From Aurifilum marmelostoma (taxonomy: Eukaryota; Ascomycota; Sordariomycetes; Diaporthales; Cryphonectriaceae): 64,000 nucleotides of DNA. Below are positions 1 through 9,528 of the stretch, one piece after another. Where the stretch lies: contig JAMXSV010000016.1 in NCBI GenBank assembly GCA_027559495.1, positions 868,001 to 932,000 on the forward strand, read 5' to 3'. Under the pieces are notes generated by a model. It saw nothing but the letters and a program-made list of their open reading frames with translations. It was not told the origin of the DNA and did not search any database. The position numbers were made by a program, and so were the translations under genes. The stretch's first letter is position 1; the number at the start of each line of letters is the position of its first letter.

Positions 1-981
1 TATAGTTTCGCGTCGGATGCAACAAGGCTTGGGCTCGCAGCAGCAGGCGAAAGCTTTCTGCACAGGAGATGAGCCGATGGAGAGCATAGAGTTGCCACAA
101 TCACAAAGCAAGCGAGATAGCTTGATAGTGATCAAAGGCTCCGTATTGGCAGCGGTCCCGGTGCACATGCCCCAAAAGGCAGCCGTTCTGCTGCATCCCG
201 CCAGGTGCCGGCACACACACAATGCAGGTTTATTTCCTAAATTTTCTAAAAACAAAAATCCAATTCCACTGTGACCATGAAGTTGCAGCGGGCAGGGTGT
301 GACGTGCTGGGCTTGCTGGCCACACGGGTGTGCTGTTAGGCCCTGCGCCGGGGGGGCGCGCGTGGCGTTGCCGCTCACCGGCCATTCTGCAGGATCCAAG
401 GCGCTAATCAGTTTAGGCTTCAGCTGCGACTCGGCAGATGAAGCTTGATGCTGTGATCGACCATTCGGGCCTTTCTCCAATTTCCCAAGGTCGGCAAGAA
501 ATCAGAGAACTGACAGATGCACGGTCGTGTACCGCGCGCGGGTGGGACAGAGGCAACCTAAAAGAGAATGCGAGAGGGTGGGTTCTGAGACGTGGGGTTT
601 ATTCTTCTCGAGATAAACTTTTTTGCTTTCTTTTCTTTTTCTCTTTCAAGCCGTGTGGGTAGCACCTATGCCGACCGCCAATTTCCCCATGTGCGAGGCG
701 ATAGTCCAATCGCTGCAACCCCACAACAGTCAACAAGTCGCTACGTTCCCTCCCCTCATTAGCGGCCTGCGTCGCCTTCCACGTCGTGCTTTGACCGTAA
801 CATTGCGAATTGGCTTCTATAGTGGCCACGGTAGAGAGGAGGAAAAGAAACAAGGCAAACTTAAAAAGTCGTGGTAGGTGGGCTGTGGCGTCGGGTCATT
901 CTGGCCAGCTGGCCATGGCAGGATCAACTTCTGCCGATCTGGATGAGTGGCGGCGCCGCAGACACACAACATGAGAACCGT
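1..981. other. Intergenic, no gene recognised
   Basis: Only short overlapping ORFs of up to about 84 codons occur here, none with a recognisable domain. The stretch includes a G/C-rich patch near 345-365 and a T-rich patch near 610-645. It lies downstream of the minus-strand HAD-family gene and probably contains that gene's 3' untranslated region at its right end. Confidence 0.5.
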
Positions 982-1731
982 TCAGGCGAGGCACAATATG
1001 ACGGCCTCGAGAGCTCTCTTTGTCTGGTCGACGTTGTAGACCTGAACCGAGTCTACACCAGCGGTGTCCTTGACGGGAGCGTCATTGCCGCCGGGGTAGA
1101 GCGCGTCGCCAAAGAAGAGCATGTCCGCCTTGGGGATGCCCGAGATCTCAGAGAGGCGCTCGATGCCGTAGGCCTTGTCGACGCCGGCGCGGGTGATATC
1201 TATAGAGGTAGCGCCACCGATGCGGACCGAAACATGTGGGAGGATAGGCTGCAGGTCGGCCTGGATGCGGCGGCGCTTCTCCTGCTTGGGGTCCCAGGCC
1301 TCCTTGGGGTGGAGCGGGGCCTGCTGGCCCAGGGCAGAGAAGGTGATCTGGCTGCCGCGGTCCTCGATCTGCTCGCCCCAGACCTCGGCGGGCGTGAAGC
1401 CCAGGCGGTCTATCGACGCGCGGAGCTCCTTGATGATGTGGGCGCGCTCGTCGTCCGTGAAGAGGTCGGCATACTTGCGGGACCATGCTGCGTCCTCGAA
1501 GCGATATAGCTTGGTGCCTGTGGTGGGCATGAGCCAGAAGCGGGAGCGGTTGGTATCCTCGGGCAGCCGGCTGGCGACCTGCTTCTCGAACTGAGGCCAA
1601 TCGCCACCAGAAATGACACAGATGTCAGCGACGTGGCTGAGGCGGGCAAGGATGGAGGCCATCTCGGCATCGAGAGCTTGTTTGCTCTCTGCCAGCGTGC
1701 CGTCCAGGTCAAAGGCGATGAGACGCTTCAT
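982..1731 (-). CDS. HAD-superfamily IIB sugar-phosphate phosphatase/phosphomannomutase-like protein, bacterial type
   Basis: Intronless, 249 aa from the ATG at 1729-1731; a longer open frame upstream runs through a G14 tract and uses no ATG, so it is excluded. The HAD motifs are visible: motif I FDLDGTLAES near residue 8 (both Asp present), motif II VISGGD near residue 40, motif III Lys in DKAYGI near residue 194, and motif IV GDALYPGGND near residue 215. The IIB-type cap lies between motifs II and III and includes EDRGSQITFSALGQ, a stretch shared with phosphomannomutase and HAD-IIB hydrolases. The family acts on phosphosugars in the cytosol; the substrate here is unknown. From memory it resembles bacterial HAD-IIB proteins more than the eukaryotic PMM signature (FDVDGTLTPAR). 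It shares a 377-bp divergent promoter with the DUF423 gene. Confidence 0.85.
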   Translation of the reverse strand: MKRLIAFDLDGTLAESKQALDAEMASILARLSHVADICVISGGDWPQFEKQVASRLPEDTNRSRFWLMPTTGTKLYRFEDAAWSRKYADLFTDDERAHIIKELRASIDRLGFTPAEVWGEQIEDRGSQITFSALGQQAPLHPKEAWDPKQEKRRRIQADLQPILPHVSVRIGGATSIDITRAGVDKAYGIERLSEISGIPKADMLFFGDALYPGGNDAPVKDTAGVDSVQVYNVDQTKRALEAVILCLA

Positions 1732-2108
1732 GCTGCAAGAGAATTGACAGGTATGCTTCTTTGTGAGAGGTCGGAATGTGTGTCGTGTGATGTTGTAAGT
1801 ATCGACGCTGACTGAGATGGCAAGTGGGAGGTTTTGGGGGGGGGGGGGGATTTGCAGCTTGCCTGGCTGCCTAGGTACATAATAGGACAACGAGGCTGTT
1901 CGTCGTCCAAGGGCGATTATCCCTGCTCATCGGGTTAGGGTTGTGCTATCCCAAATCTGGGATCCCTGTCCTAGCCCCAGGGGACCGTTCCGAAGAGGCC
2001 GTTGACCTCACTCACCTCATGATTTAATCCTGTCATGTTACACAAACCCGTCCTCTGCGTGACCATTGAAGCCATCCAAACCTACACAATAAAACAGCTA
2101 CGCCGTAA
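1732..2108. promoter_or_regulatory. Divergent intergenic region between HAD-IIB and DUF423 genes
   Basis: A 377-bp space between two start codons that point away from each other, so it must hold both promoters. A G14 run at 1836-1849 lies about 105 bases upstream of the HAD start. No TATA box is obvious. Confidence 0.6.
1836..1849. repeat. G14 mononucleotide run
   Basis: Fourteen consecutive G on the plus strand, in the 5' flank of the HAD gene (C14 on its coding strand). It is one of seven G/C runs of ten or more bases in the window; the exact length may be unreliable. Confidence 0.9.
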
Positions 2109-2652
2109 ATGTCGAGCAGCAACAACAGCAACAACAACGAGTTCACCCCTCTTCTAGCCCAGCGATCTTCTCAGAGAGACAGGATGAGCAACAATTCTGC
2201 TACCTTCTGGCGTGTTGGCGCCGTTTATGGCGCTGCAGCAGTCTGCCTGGGAGCCTTTGGTGCTCATGGCCTCAAGCAGCGCATCAACGACCCCGCGAAG
2301 CTCGCAAACTGGGCGACAGCAGCTCATTACCAGGTACGTACACGACCTCCGACTGACTCCTCTTTTCTTGTCTTGCCCACACAGCTGACACCACCCTCTC
2401 TTCCTCCTCCTCAAGCTCGTCCACTCGGTCGCCGTCTTGATCGCTCGAGACAACCCGCTGGCCGCAGGGCTGTTCACGGCTGGCATGACCATGTTTAGTG
2501 GCAGTATCTATGCCCTCATTCTAGACCCGGCCCGCTTCAAAGTCCTGGGACCCGTCACCCCCATTGGTGGTCTCTGTCTGATCGGCGGCTGGCTTTCTCT
2601 TGCCTGGGGCAAAGCTCCTTCGTCCACTACCGGTGGCGAGCTCAGGCTGTAA
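2109..2652 (+). CDS. DUF423 small polytopic membrane protein (YgdD/TMEM256-like)
   Basis: Two exons, 2109-2333 and 2416-2652, joined across an 82-nt phase-0 intron (GTACGT...CAAG), give 153 aa. After a polar Ser/Asn-rich N-terminus of about 30 residues comes FWRVGAVYGAAAVCLGAFGA, the typical first helix of DUF423, then the conserved GAHGL and the NWATAAHYQ/LVHSVAV junction at the splice site, followed by further hydrophobic helices (MTMFSGSIYALIL and TPIGGLCLIGGWLSLAWG). The family is found in bacteria, animals and fungi as four-helix membrane proteins of unknown biochemical function. Family assignment is firm; role and membrane location are not known. Confidence 0.85.
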
Positions 2653-3052
2653 CACCTGCGATAATCGGTGCCCTGTTTCAGCAAGCCGTATATCTCATTG
2701 CTTGGATCGACGAGGGGCTTGCTTTCAAGATAACAGACGGGATTTGGGGGAAATCGACGGCGCAGAGCAGTGTAACCGCTTCTGCATCCTGCAAAAACTG
2801 AGCGCTCATACTGCACAAGCACCATTACACTTAGCCAAGACCTAGCCGCGGAGCAGGTCACATTCTCGTCATCTCGCCACCACTATACTATGTTGTCTGA
2901 TGGAACAAAGGCGGGCTTGGCTGGACCTAGCAAAACGTGCCACTCTCGTGGGCGAAAATCCATTGGTAGAACCACCACCAACCAAGAACTTGCCCAGAAC
3001 GCCAGAGTAATGCCGTGCGACACAAGGCACCACCACATCACGCCACCAGTCC
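2653..3052. other. Convergent 3' intergenic region
   Basis: About 400 bases between the 3' ends of the DUF423 gene and the glycosyltransferase gene. Short ORFs only; nothing recognised beyond expected 3' untranslated sequence. Confidence 0.5.
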
Positions 3053-4603
3053 TCAGGCTGATGGTGACCTGCTGAAAGTGCCTCTGAGCCACCGACTTGC
3101 CTTCGTAAAGCCTAGATACACGCCGACCAGACCCCAAAAGCCCAGGATCACGCCCAGTGCTCCCACCAGGCGGGAGTTGACCAACGTCTCACGAAAGGCG
3201 CCACTCAGCATCAACCACCCGAAGACTGGCACAGTAGCTATACCTGCGCTCTGTTCTTCTGTGTTTCCCTGCAGCTGCATCTCAGCCAAGTCCGCCTCCC
3301 TCTTCTCGATCTCGTCCAGCATCCGCCACGCCACCTTGTTGTTGATCTTGTCCCACGTCGCCTCGCGTGCCTGCTGGAGGGCATCCCTGCTGAATCTTGC
3401 CCTCAGCTTGTCGTCGTTGGCGAGGAGGACCACCCTGTCCACAAAGGCAGACAGGTCATCGGGCGGCGTGAGAAAGCCGCTGCGGCCGTCCTGGACGGTG
3501 TTGCTCGGGCCACCCATGTCTCGCGCCACGACGGGCACACCCGAGGCGAACGATTCCAGCACCACGAGGCCAAATGTCTCGGAGATGGAACAGTGCAGGA
3601 AAAGATCCGCGCTGGCATACGCCTCAGCAAGCTTCTCTCCCACCCTGAACCCTGCGAAGACCACCTTGCCCTCTCTCTCCAGATCGGCAAATAGGCCCTT
3701 GATCTCGGTCTCGACCTCTGCCTGGCGGTTCCCGCCCACAATGTACAGTTTAAACCTGACTCCGCGGAGGTTCAGCTCCTGGGCTGCCATGGCCAGGAAG
3801 TCGAAGCTCTTCTCTGCGGCCAGGCGTGCGACACAGATAAGGATGATCTCGCCATCTGGTGCGATCTGATGTCTCAGTGCCCGGCTCCGTCTGCCAGGAC
3901 TGAAAAGCTCCGCGTCCACCCCTCGGGTGAGAACCTCCATCTTTTCTGCAGGGACATGATGCTGCTCCAGGTAACGCCGCACGTAGGTGCTAGGGTAGAA
4001 GATGGTCTTGACGCTCTCGTGGCGGAACAAGAAGCTCTGCACCGACGCGAAGGCGTAGTCTGCGATACCGCCGAGGGGGGACGGGAACAGCGTCTTGCAG
4101 TACCCCGCCAGGTCAGTCTGAAAGTTGCAGATGACAGGTATCTGCTCTCGCTCTGCCCTCTGCCGCAGCTGAAACATGACCTGGAAGCCCAGGCTCGCGG
4201 GGGAGGCAAGGTAGATGAGGTCTGGGGGCCCGCCAAACGTGCGACTGTAGAGAGCCGAGAGCCGGACGAGGTACACGATGCTTAATTCTGGGTTGAAGGG
4301 TACAGGATATCCGTGTAGGCGGACCTCGATATCTTGGGCGGTGGTGGTGTTAGTGTCAGCGGGTAGTGAAGACGATGTAGGGACAAAGGTGTTGACCTTG
4401 GTCGGGTTCTGAGGTGCAACAACCGCTACATGACACCCGTGCGCGCGCAGGTGGTTGACGAGCATCAGAGTGGTCCTGCTGACGCCATTGACTGGGCCGA
4501 AAGACTCGGTGCACAGCAACACCCGCCTGCCCTTGAGGGCGTCGGGAAACACTGATAGGTCGTGCTGGCCATCTGCCGGTGATGAGCCCACTGCTGCCGT
4601 CAT
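3053..4603 (-). CDS. GT4-family glycosyltransferase with C-terminal membrane anchor (SQD2/PimB-like)
   Basis: Intronless, 516 aa from the ATG at 4601-4603; the open frame extends 13 codons upstream without an ATG. The N-terminal Rossmann half opens with RRVLLCTESFGPVNGVSRTT near residue 25, the glycine-containing acceptor loop typical of GT4. The second half carries the nucleotide-sugar site: VARLAAEKSFDFL, the conserved SETFGLVVLESFASGVPVVA block (EX7E signature) and GGPSNTVQDGRSGFL. Near the C-terminus SRLVGALGVILGFWGLVGVY forms one transmembrane segment followed by a basic tail, so the enzyme is probably membrane-bound with a lipid or membrane-associated acceptor. Sugar donor and acceptor cannot be read from sequence. 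It is divergent from a UDP-glucose dehydrogenase, which makes UDP-glucuronate a reasonable donor to test. Confidence 0.9.
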   Translation of the reverse strand: MTAAVGSSPADGQHDLSVFPDALKGRRVLLCTESFGPVNGVSRTTLMLVNHLRAHGCHVAVVAPQNPTKVNTFVPTSSSLPADTNTTTAQDIEVRLHGYPVPFNPELSIVYLVRLSALYSRTFGGPPDLIYLASPASLGFQVMFQLRQRAEREQIPVICNFQTDLAGYCKTLFPSPLGGIADYAFASVQSFLFRHESVKTIFYPSTYVRRYLEQHHVPAEKMEVLTRGVDAELFSPGRRSRALRHQIAPDGEIILICVARLAAEKSFDFLAMAAQELNLRGVRFKLYIVGGNRQAEVETEIKGLFADLEREGKVVFAGFRVGEKLAEAYASADLFLHCSISETFGLVVLESFASGVPVVARDMGGPSNTVQDGRSGFLTPPDDLSAFVDRVVLLANDDKLRARFSRDALQQAREATWDKINNKVAWRMLDEIEKREADLAEMQLQGNTEEQSAGIATVPVFGWLMLSGAFRETLVNSRLVGALGVILGFWGLVGVYLGFTKASRWLRGTFSRSPSA

Positions 4604-6441
4604 CTCTCTTGGGAGTCTGCACTGTGCACAACAACCCAACAAAAACCTGCCAGTGAATAGATTTTGCCTTCTCGGTGATATGACGACCGCTGTCTGGCCA
4701 TGTCAGTCTCTACAGCTGGTACAACGATGGGGTTAGGAAGTTCTCTACCTATACTTGTGCTTTTGTTTGCATATAACTGGAATGTGAAGTCGCCTGAAAG
4801 GTTGTGGTAACATTCAAAGGGTAGGAGGGGAGAAGGCATACATTCAGATTTGGATGTAATAATATAATTACTCAAAAGGTATAGGCGACTCGTGGCGCCT
4901 GACCTCAAAACAGAGGAGGCATTTATTCAAGGCTAGGGTAGTGACAACCAGTGTTTAGATCATATGCCCGCATCCATCGACCTCGTCGGGGATGTGCAGA
5001 CGAATAACGCCAGGGCTGGGTCACCCGTCTCGAGCATTCTGCGTCGTGACCCGCCTCCAAAGTATCCTCCCGGGTTCTGTGCCGCCGTAGGTGCTACGCT
5101 ACGCTTCTCGAGTGCCTTGCGTCCCTTCTCACATCCACCTTACTCGCCATGACGAGGACCTCGGCATCTCTATTGCCATTTGACTTTACGTATTGATAAG
5201 CCTCATATCATTTGTGTCTGTATCTTTTCCCCCTCTCCTTCAAGCAGCGTCTGCTACAAGTATCGTCCAGACAGCATGCTAACCTAATCAGCCCGGCCGA
5301 GAACGACTTACACGACAGCAGCCAATCAGAGACGGAAACAGAAGCACAAGGCATGGCTCCCGCCCAATGATCGAGCCCCGCCTGAGCATGACCAAAGACT
5401 GAGTTGAATAATTGGCAGCTCTGATCGACGTGGACCTGTTGACTCTTTAATTTTTTTTTTTCTTTCCCTCTCTGAATCTCCCTCATCGGGCATTTACACG
5501 CATGCGGAAAGCCCAGACTGCGATCGTCCTCACGCTGCCCTCCTCATCTTTTTGATCACGCTACCTCCTCGTCGGGCCCATAGAGGGAAACCAGTGATGC
5601 CTTGGGCCCGCCCCTCGTGGGCCTTCTGGTTGGACATCATTACAGCCACCAGTGAGCCTCGGGCACGGACAGAAGAGATTCTCTCTTCGCTTTTTCTTTC
5701 TTTTTCTTTTCTTTCCCATGATGCATGAACCTGACTTTTTTATGTATCGAGTCCAGCCCATCGGAACCGGAAAGAGAACCCATAAAGGGTACTTTATGCG
5801 GACATCGGAGAGACGTAGCATAGACTTGCATTAGTATACGGTGGCAAGGCTGATTTACAAGTAGTGATTCGACTCATGTGCTCGTCACGTTGACAATCAG
5901 AATATGTAGATCTCACATGATGTATTATGGCGAGACCCCTTCATGAGTCCTCCTTGCTCGCATTTCTCGGCCGTACACCTTTTATTTTCCTGGGAAAAAC
6001 ACTTCCGAGTGTGTTGCTGTTCGGCTCAGCAGGTCACGACAAGACCGTTTCTGTTGTCGTCCAATGACCAGCCACAACACCCTCACGTCACATGCTACAA
6101 TAAAGGACTCATCCACCAGTGTACATGTGTGAGAGGTGCCATACCTGAAGAGATACAGCTCCTTCAAACCGCATTATAAACACGCGCGCGTGACCGATCA
6201 CACGCGTGTACGCACCATCCTACAGCCTCCTCACATCCTCCCAAGAAACGCCCACCATTCTGGCGTCCACAGAGCATCTGCAGTAGCTTCTTGCGTTGCA
6301 AATCTCTCAAGCCGCAAGACAACAGCAGTCTCCTGTCCAAGATGAACGTCCTGTCGTCGCCCTCCTCCACGAACGGCTGCGAGGACAACAGCATCATCAT
6401 GGATGACTCTACGGCCCCGACCACGCCGGAGGGGGAGCTAC
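4604..6441. promoter_or_regulatory. 1.8-kb divergent intergenic region between GT4 and UGDH genes
   Basis: The two start codons face away from each other, so both promoters lie here. A CCAAT box (GCCAATCAGA) is at 5331-5340 and another CCAAT at about 6060. T-rich stretches occur near 5449-5464 and 5685-5715. The only coding-like segment is at 6342-6449 (separate entry). Confidence 0.5.
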
Positions 6442-6449
6442 ATGTCTAG
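6342..6449 (+). other. Short ORF overlapping the UGDH start: uORF or true N-terminus split by a frameshift
   Basis: An ATG at 6342 opens a 35-codon frame ending in TAG at 6447-6449, overlapping the UGDH ATG (6442) by eight bases in a different frame. The peptide is polar and ends DDSTAPTTPEGELHV. The main frame directly upstream of its ATG encodes GSY and continues SSPLLRPQAL. Dropping one G from the G5 run at 6430-6435 would join TTPEG to SYMSSPLLRP, a plausible N-terminal tail for a fungal UDP-glucose dehydrogenase. It is therefore either an overlapping uORF or the real start separated by a one-base error. Confidence 0.45.
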
Positions 6450-8604
6450 CCCCTTACTGCGGCCACAGGCTCTAGAAAACATGACGATGAATCTGGCACA
6501 AGAGGACAGGCCCATTCGCAGTATCTGCTGCGTCGGCGCAGGATACGTCGGTAAGGAGACAAGAAAGCTTCTTAAATACTCATCCCTCAATGAGTCAGAG
6601 ATCCTCGTGTACGTGTATATGTGTTTGCTGAGAAATTGCTTCTCTCACAGGAGGTCCGACGGCGGCGGTCATCGCCTTTAACAACCCAACTATCCAGGTG
6701 AATGTGGTTGACCTCAACGCGAACCGGATCCGCCGCTGGAACAGCCGCCACCCGCCCATCTTTGAGCCTGGCCTGGGCAACATTGTGCGCGTCGCTCGAG
6801 ACGGGACCAGGGAGGTCAGGCTCATCAATGAGCCGGGAGCGGCAGCATCACGGGCAGACTGCTCGCCAGCAGCAACAGCGGCCGCCAGGCAGGAGAAAAC
6901 CATCACTGTCCCCGCCAGACAGCCCAACCTCTTTTTCAGTACGCAGGTCGGGAAGTGCATCTCGGAAGCGGACATTGTCCTTGTTGCTGTCAACACGCCT
7001 ACCAAGACGAGGGGCGCCGGCAGGGGCTGCGCGACGGATATGGCGGCCTTTGAGGCTGTGACGGCCGACGTGGCTCGTCATGCAAGACCTGGCGCCATCA
7101 TTGTTGAGAAGAGCACGGTGCCGTGTCGTACGGCGGAGATGGTCCAGCAGACGGTAAATTGAACTCCCTCTACTCCAAATAAGCTTTGGCTGGCGAATGC
7201 TTCATAGCTGTTTGGTCAATAATCAATCAATTAGCTAACTTGTCCTCCTGTTCCCCGAATATTCAGATGGCTGTCCACCGTCCCGGGGTCCATTTCGAGA
7301 TCCTCTCCAACCCAGAGTTCCTAGCAGCTGGCACGGCCGTCAACGACCTCCTCTACCCAGACCGAGTCCTCATCGGGAGCTCGCCGACCACAGCAGGCCG
7401 CCGGGCCGCCTCCGCCCTCGCCTCCGTCTACGCCGCCTGGGTGAGCCGCGAGCGCATCATCACCACCAACGTGTGGTCCTCGGAGCTCGCCAAGCTGGTG
7501 GCCAACGCGATGCTCGCCCAGCGCATCTCGTCCATCAACTCGGTCGCCGCCGTGTGCGAGGCGACGGGCGCGGACGTGGACGAGGTCGCCGCCGCGGTGG
7601 GCGCAGACCCGCGCATCGGGGACAAGTTCCTCAGGGCCGGCATCGGCTTCGGCGGGTCCTGCTTCAGGAAGGACGTGCTGTCGCTGGTGTACCTTGCGCA
7701 GAGCCTGGGGCTGGACGAGGTGGCCGCGTACTGGCGGCAGGTCAACGCCATGAACGAGTACAGCCGGGACAGGTTCGCGGCGCGGGTGGTGCGGTGCCTG
7801 AATAATACCCTTGTGGGGAAGAAAGTCACCGTCTTGGGGTACGCGTTCAAGAAGAACACAAACGACACGCGGGAGTCGCCTGCGCTGGAGATTATCCGCA
7901 CGTTGCTGGAGGAGGGGCCCAGGGAGGTGGCTGTCTTTGACCCCTGTTGCAATCCTGTCGTGGTCCGCGACGAGATCAAGAGGCTCCTCTGTCAAGACTT
8001 GGAGTTCAAGATACTTCAGGAGGACGGTGGGCCCTTGGTGGTGTATGAGAACGTGTACGAGGCGTGCGCTGGTTCCAATGCCGTTCTGATCACCACCGAC
8101 TTTGATGAGTTCAGGCACAGCAGCGGCCAGAAGCACAAGATGAAGCACCTAAACGGCAGCCTCAACATAACCAGCATCAGCCCTGAGGGTGTGATTTCCT
8201 CGGCGGCCAAGGAAAGACCAGGAGCAAACCGTATGTCTCTAGACCCCAGACCTTTTGAGTCTGTCGAGCCCTCCGAGATGAGTCTCTTGTCTCTCCACAG
8301 ACACCTCACCGAGCAGAGAACGCCTGCAAAGTTTTTGCCTCTCGGAAGCTCGACGGAGAATTCTAGGGATCCTCTGGGACGACTCAATCCAGAGCCGCCA
8401 TGTGATGTCGACTGCCCAGACTGCAGTCTTCAGCATAGCGGCTATGCGCCTCGCGAAGAGTACAAGCCCAAGGAGAAGATAGACTGGGCCAAAGTCAGCT
8501 ATCACATGAACAAGCCGAGGTGGCTATTTGACGGCAAAGGTGTTCTTGACGACGTCGAGGCGATGGAGTTGCTTGGTTTCCAGGTTCAGAGAGTTGGTCG
8601 ATGA
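6442..8604 (+). CDS. UDP-glucose 6-dehydrogenase, long-form paralogue
   Basis: Exons 6442-6550, 6651-7153 and 7267-8604 (introns GTAAGG...CACAG and GTAAAT...TTCAG) give 649 aa. The enzyme oxidises UDP-glucose to UDP-glucuronate with two NAD+. The NAD motif GAGYVGG is split by intron 1. Catalytic positions match human UGDH in spacing: Glu221 in NPEF, Lys280 and Asn284 in SSELAKLVANAM, Cys336 in GFGGSCFRKD and Asp340. The usual FLAEG is FLAAG (Ala225). Two insertions lengthen it beyond the usual 460-500 residues: about 35 residues (Ala/Gln/Pro-rich, near 6820-6925) and about 120 residues (8120-8480) before the conserved end IDWAKVSYHMNKPRWLFDGK. The 8231-8300 segment could pass as an intron, but removing it breaks the frame before that conserved end. 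N-terminus uncertain (see 6342). Confidence 0.9.
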
Positions 8605-9528
8605 GGTGTCTTGAATGTGATCGAGGTCTGTATTGGCCTGGCCAGAGGGCGGGCATCCCTACATTGCCATCAAAATGTGAATCAGCGGGTGTCTCTTCTT
8701 CAGGAAGGTTGGGTTTCAGCGGACGGGTCGGGGGCCGGAGGACGACCACTGCGAGGAGCAGGCGTGAGTGGAAAGACAGTCTTTTGCTTGAGTATGGTGT
8801 GAGTCTGTGTGGATAGATACTGCTTGTCTGTTTCTTCAAAATCATATAGATCAGGGGCAATATCGTTCTCAGCGCTGCCACCCGCCAGGGCTAGGAACCT
8901 GGTCCCCACCCTGCCTTCACAGGACTTCCTTTTGGCAGCAGTCTTCCTCCTGGGAGAAACTTGACCGCCAGTGGCGCTGAAGGCGACAGTGACAAGGATT
9001 CGTGGTCTGATTGTCTTGATTGTGGTCAGCATTGGCGAAGGAAAGACACTTATATACAGATAGACTAGACTAGAGCGACTTCATAGCAAACACACTTTGC
9101 AGAACTCTATGCAGTCCTAGAAGGAGACAATATGAGACCAGTCGATACCCTTCAACAGTCTTTCTGGCGAGTTCTAGTCATCTGAAAAACATTCTTTACA
9201 GGTAAAGGTACAGTTGGTGATCTGTTAAGACAATAAGCAAAATCAAATGATGTCCCCTTTATCCCTAATATGGGCTCAATACACAACCACAAGACTTCAA
9301 ATCATTCAGAATTATCGAAGAATCCCATTAGTTTCATTTCTAGGCAAAGTTCTACCTTCCCATGTCAAAAGAAGTCCCATGTCTAACTGAGTGTCTTCCC
9401 AGAGAATATAGAGAGTCCTATGCCCTTGCCCCATAATTATATCATACATATTGGTCTTTTCTGCTCATGTGCCCTGCTGACGTAGCTCAAGGGCGATTCG
9501 AATCGTGTCCCGCTCCGGTGCGGAGATC
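8605..9528. other. Intergenic; one weak minus-strand ORF
   Basis: Convergent space after UGDH. A minus-strand ATG ORF at 8700-9032 (110 aa, basic N-terminal half, Pro-rich end) has no recognisable domain and no supporting neighbour; it may be chance. The right part (9050-9460) is AT-richer and empty. Confidence 0.4.

Noticed and set aside
8231..8300. Possible 70-nt intron (GTATGT...CCACAG) in UGDH
   Set aside because: Its removal shifts the frame and loses the conserved C-terminus that the unspliced frame encodes.
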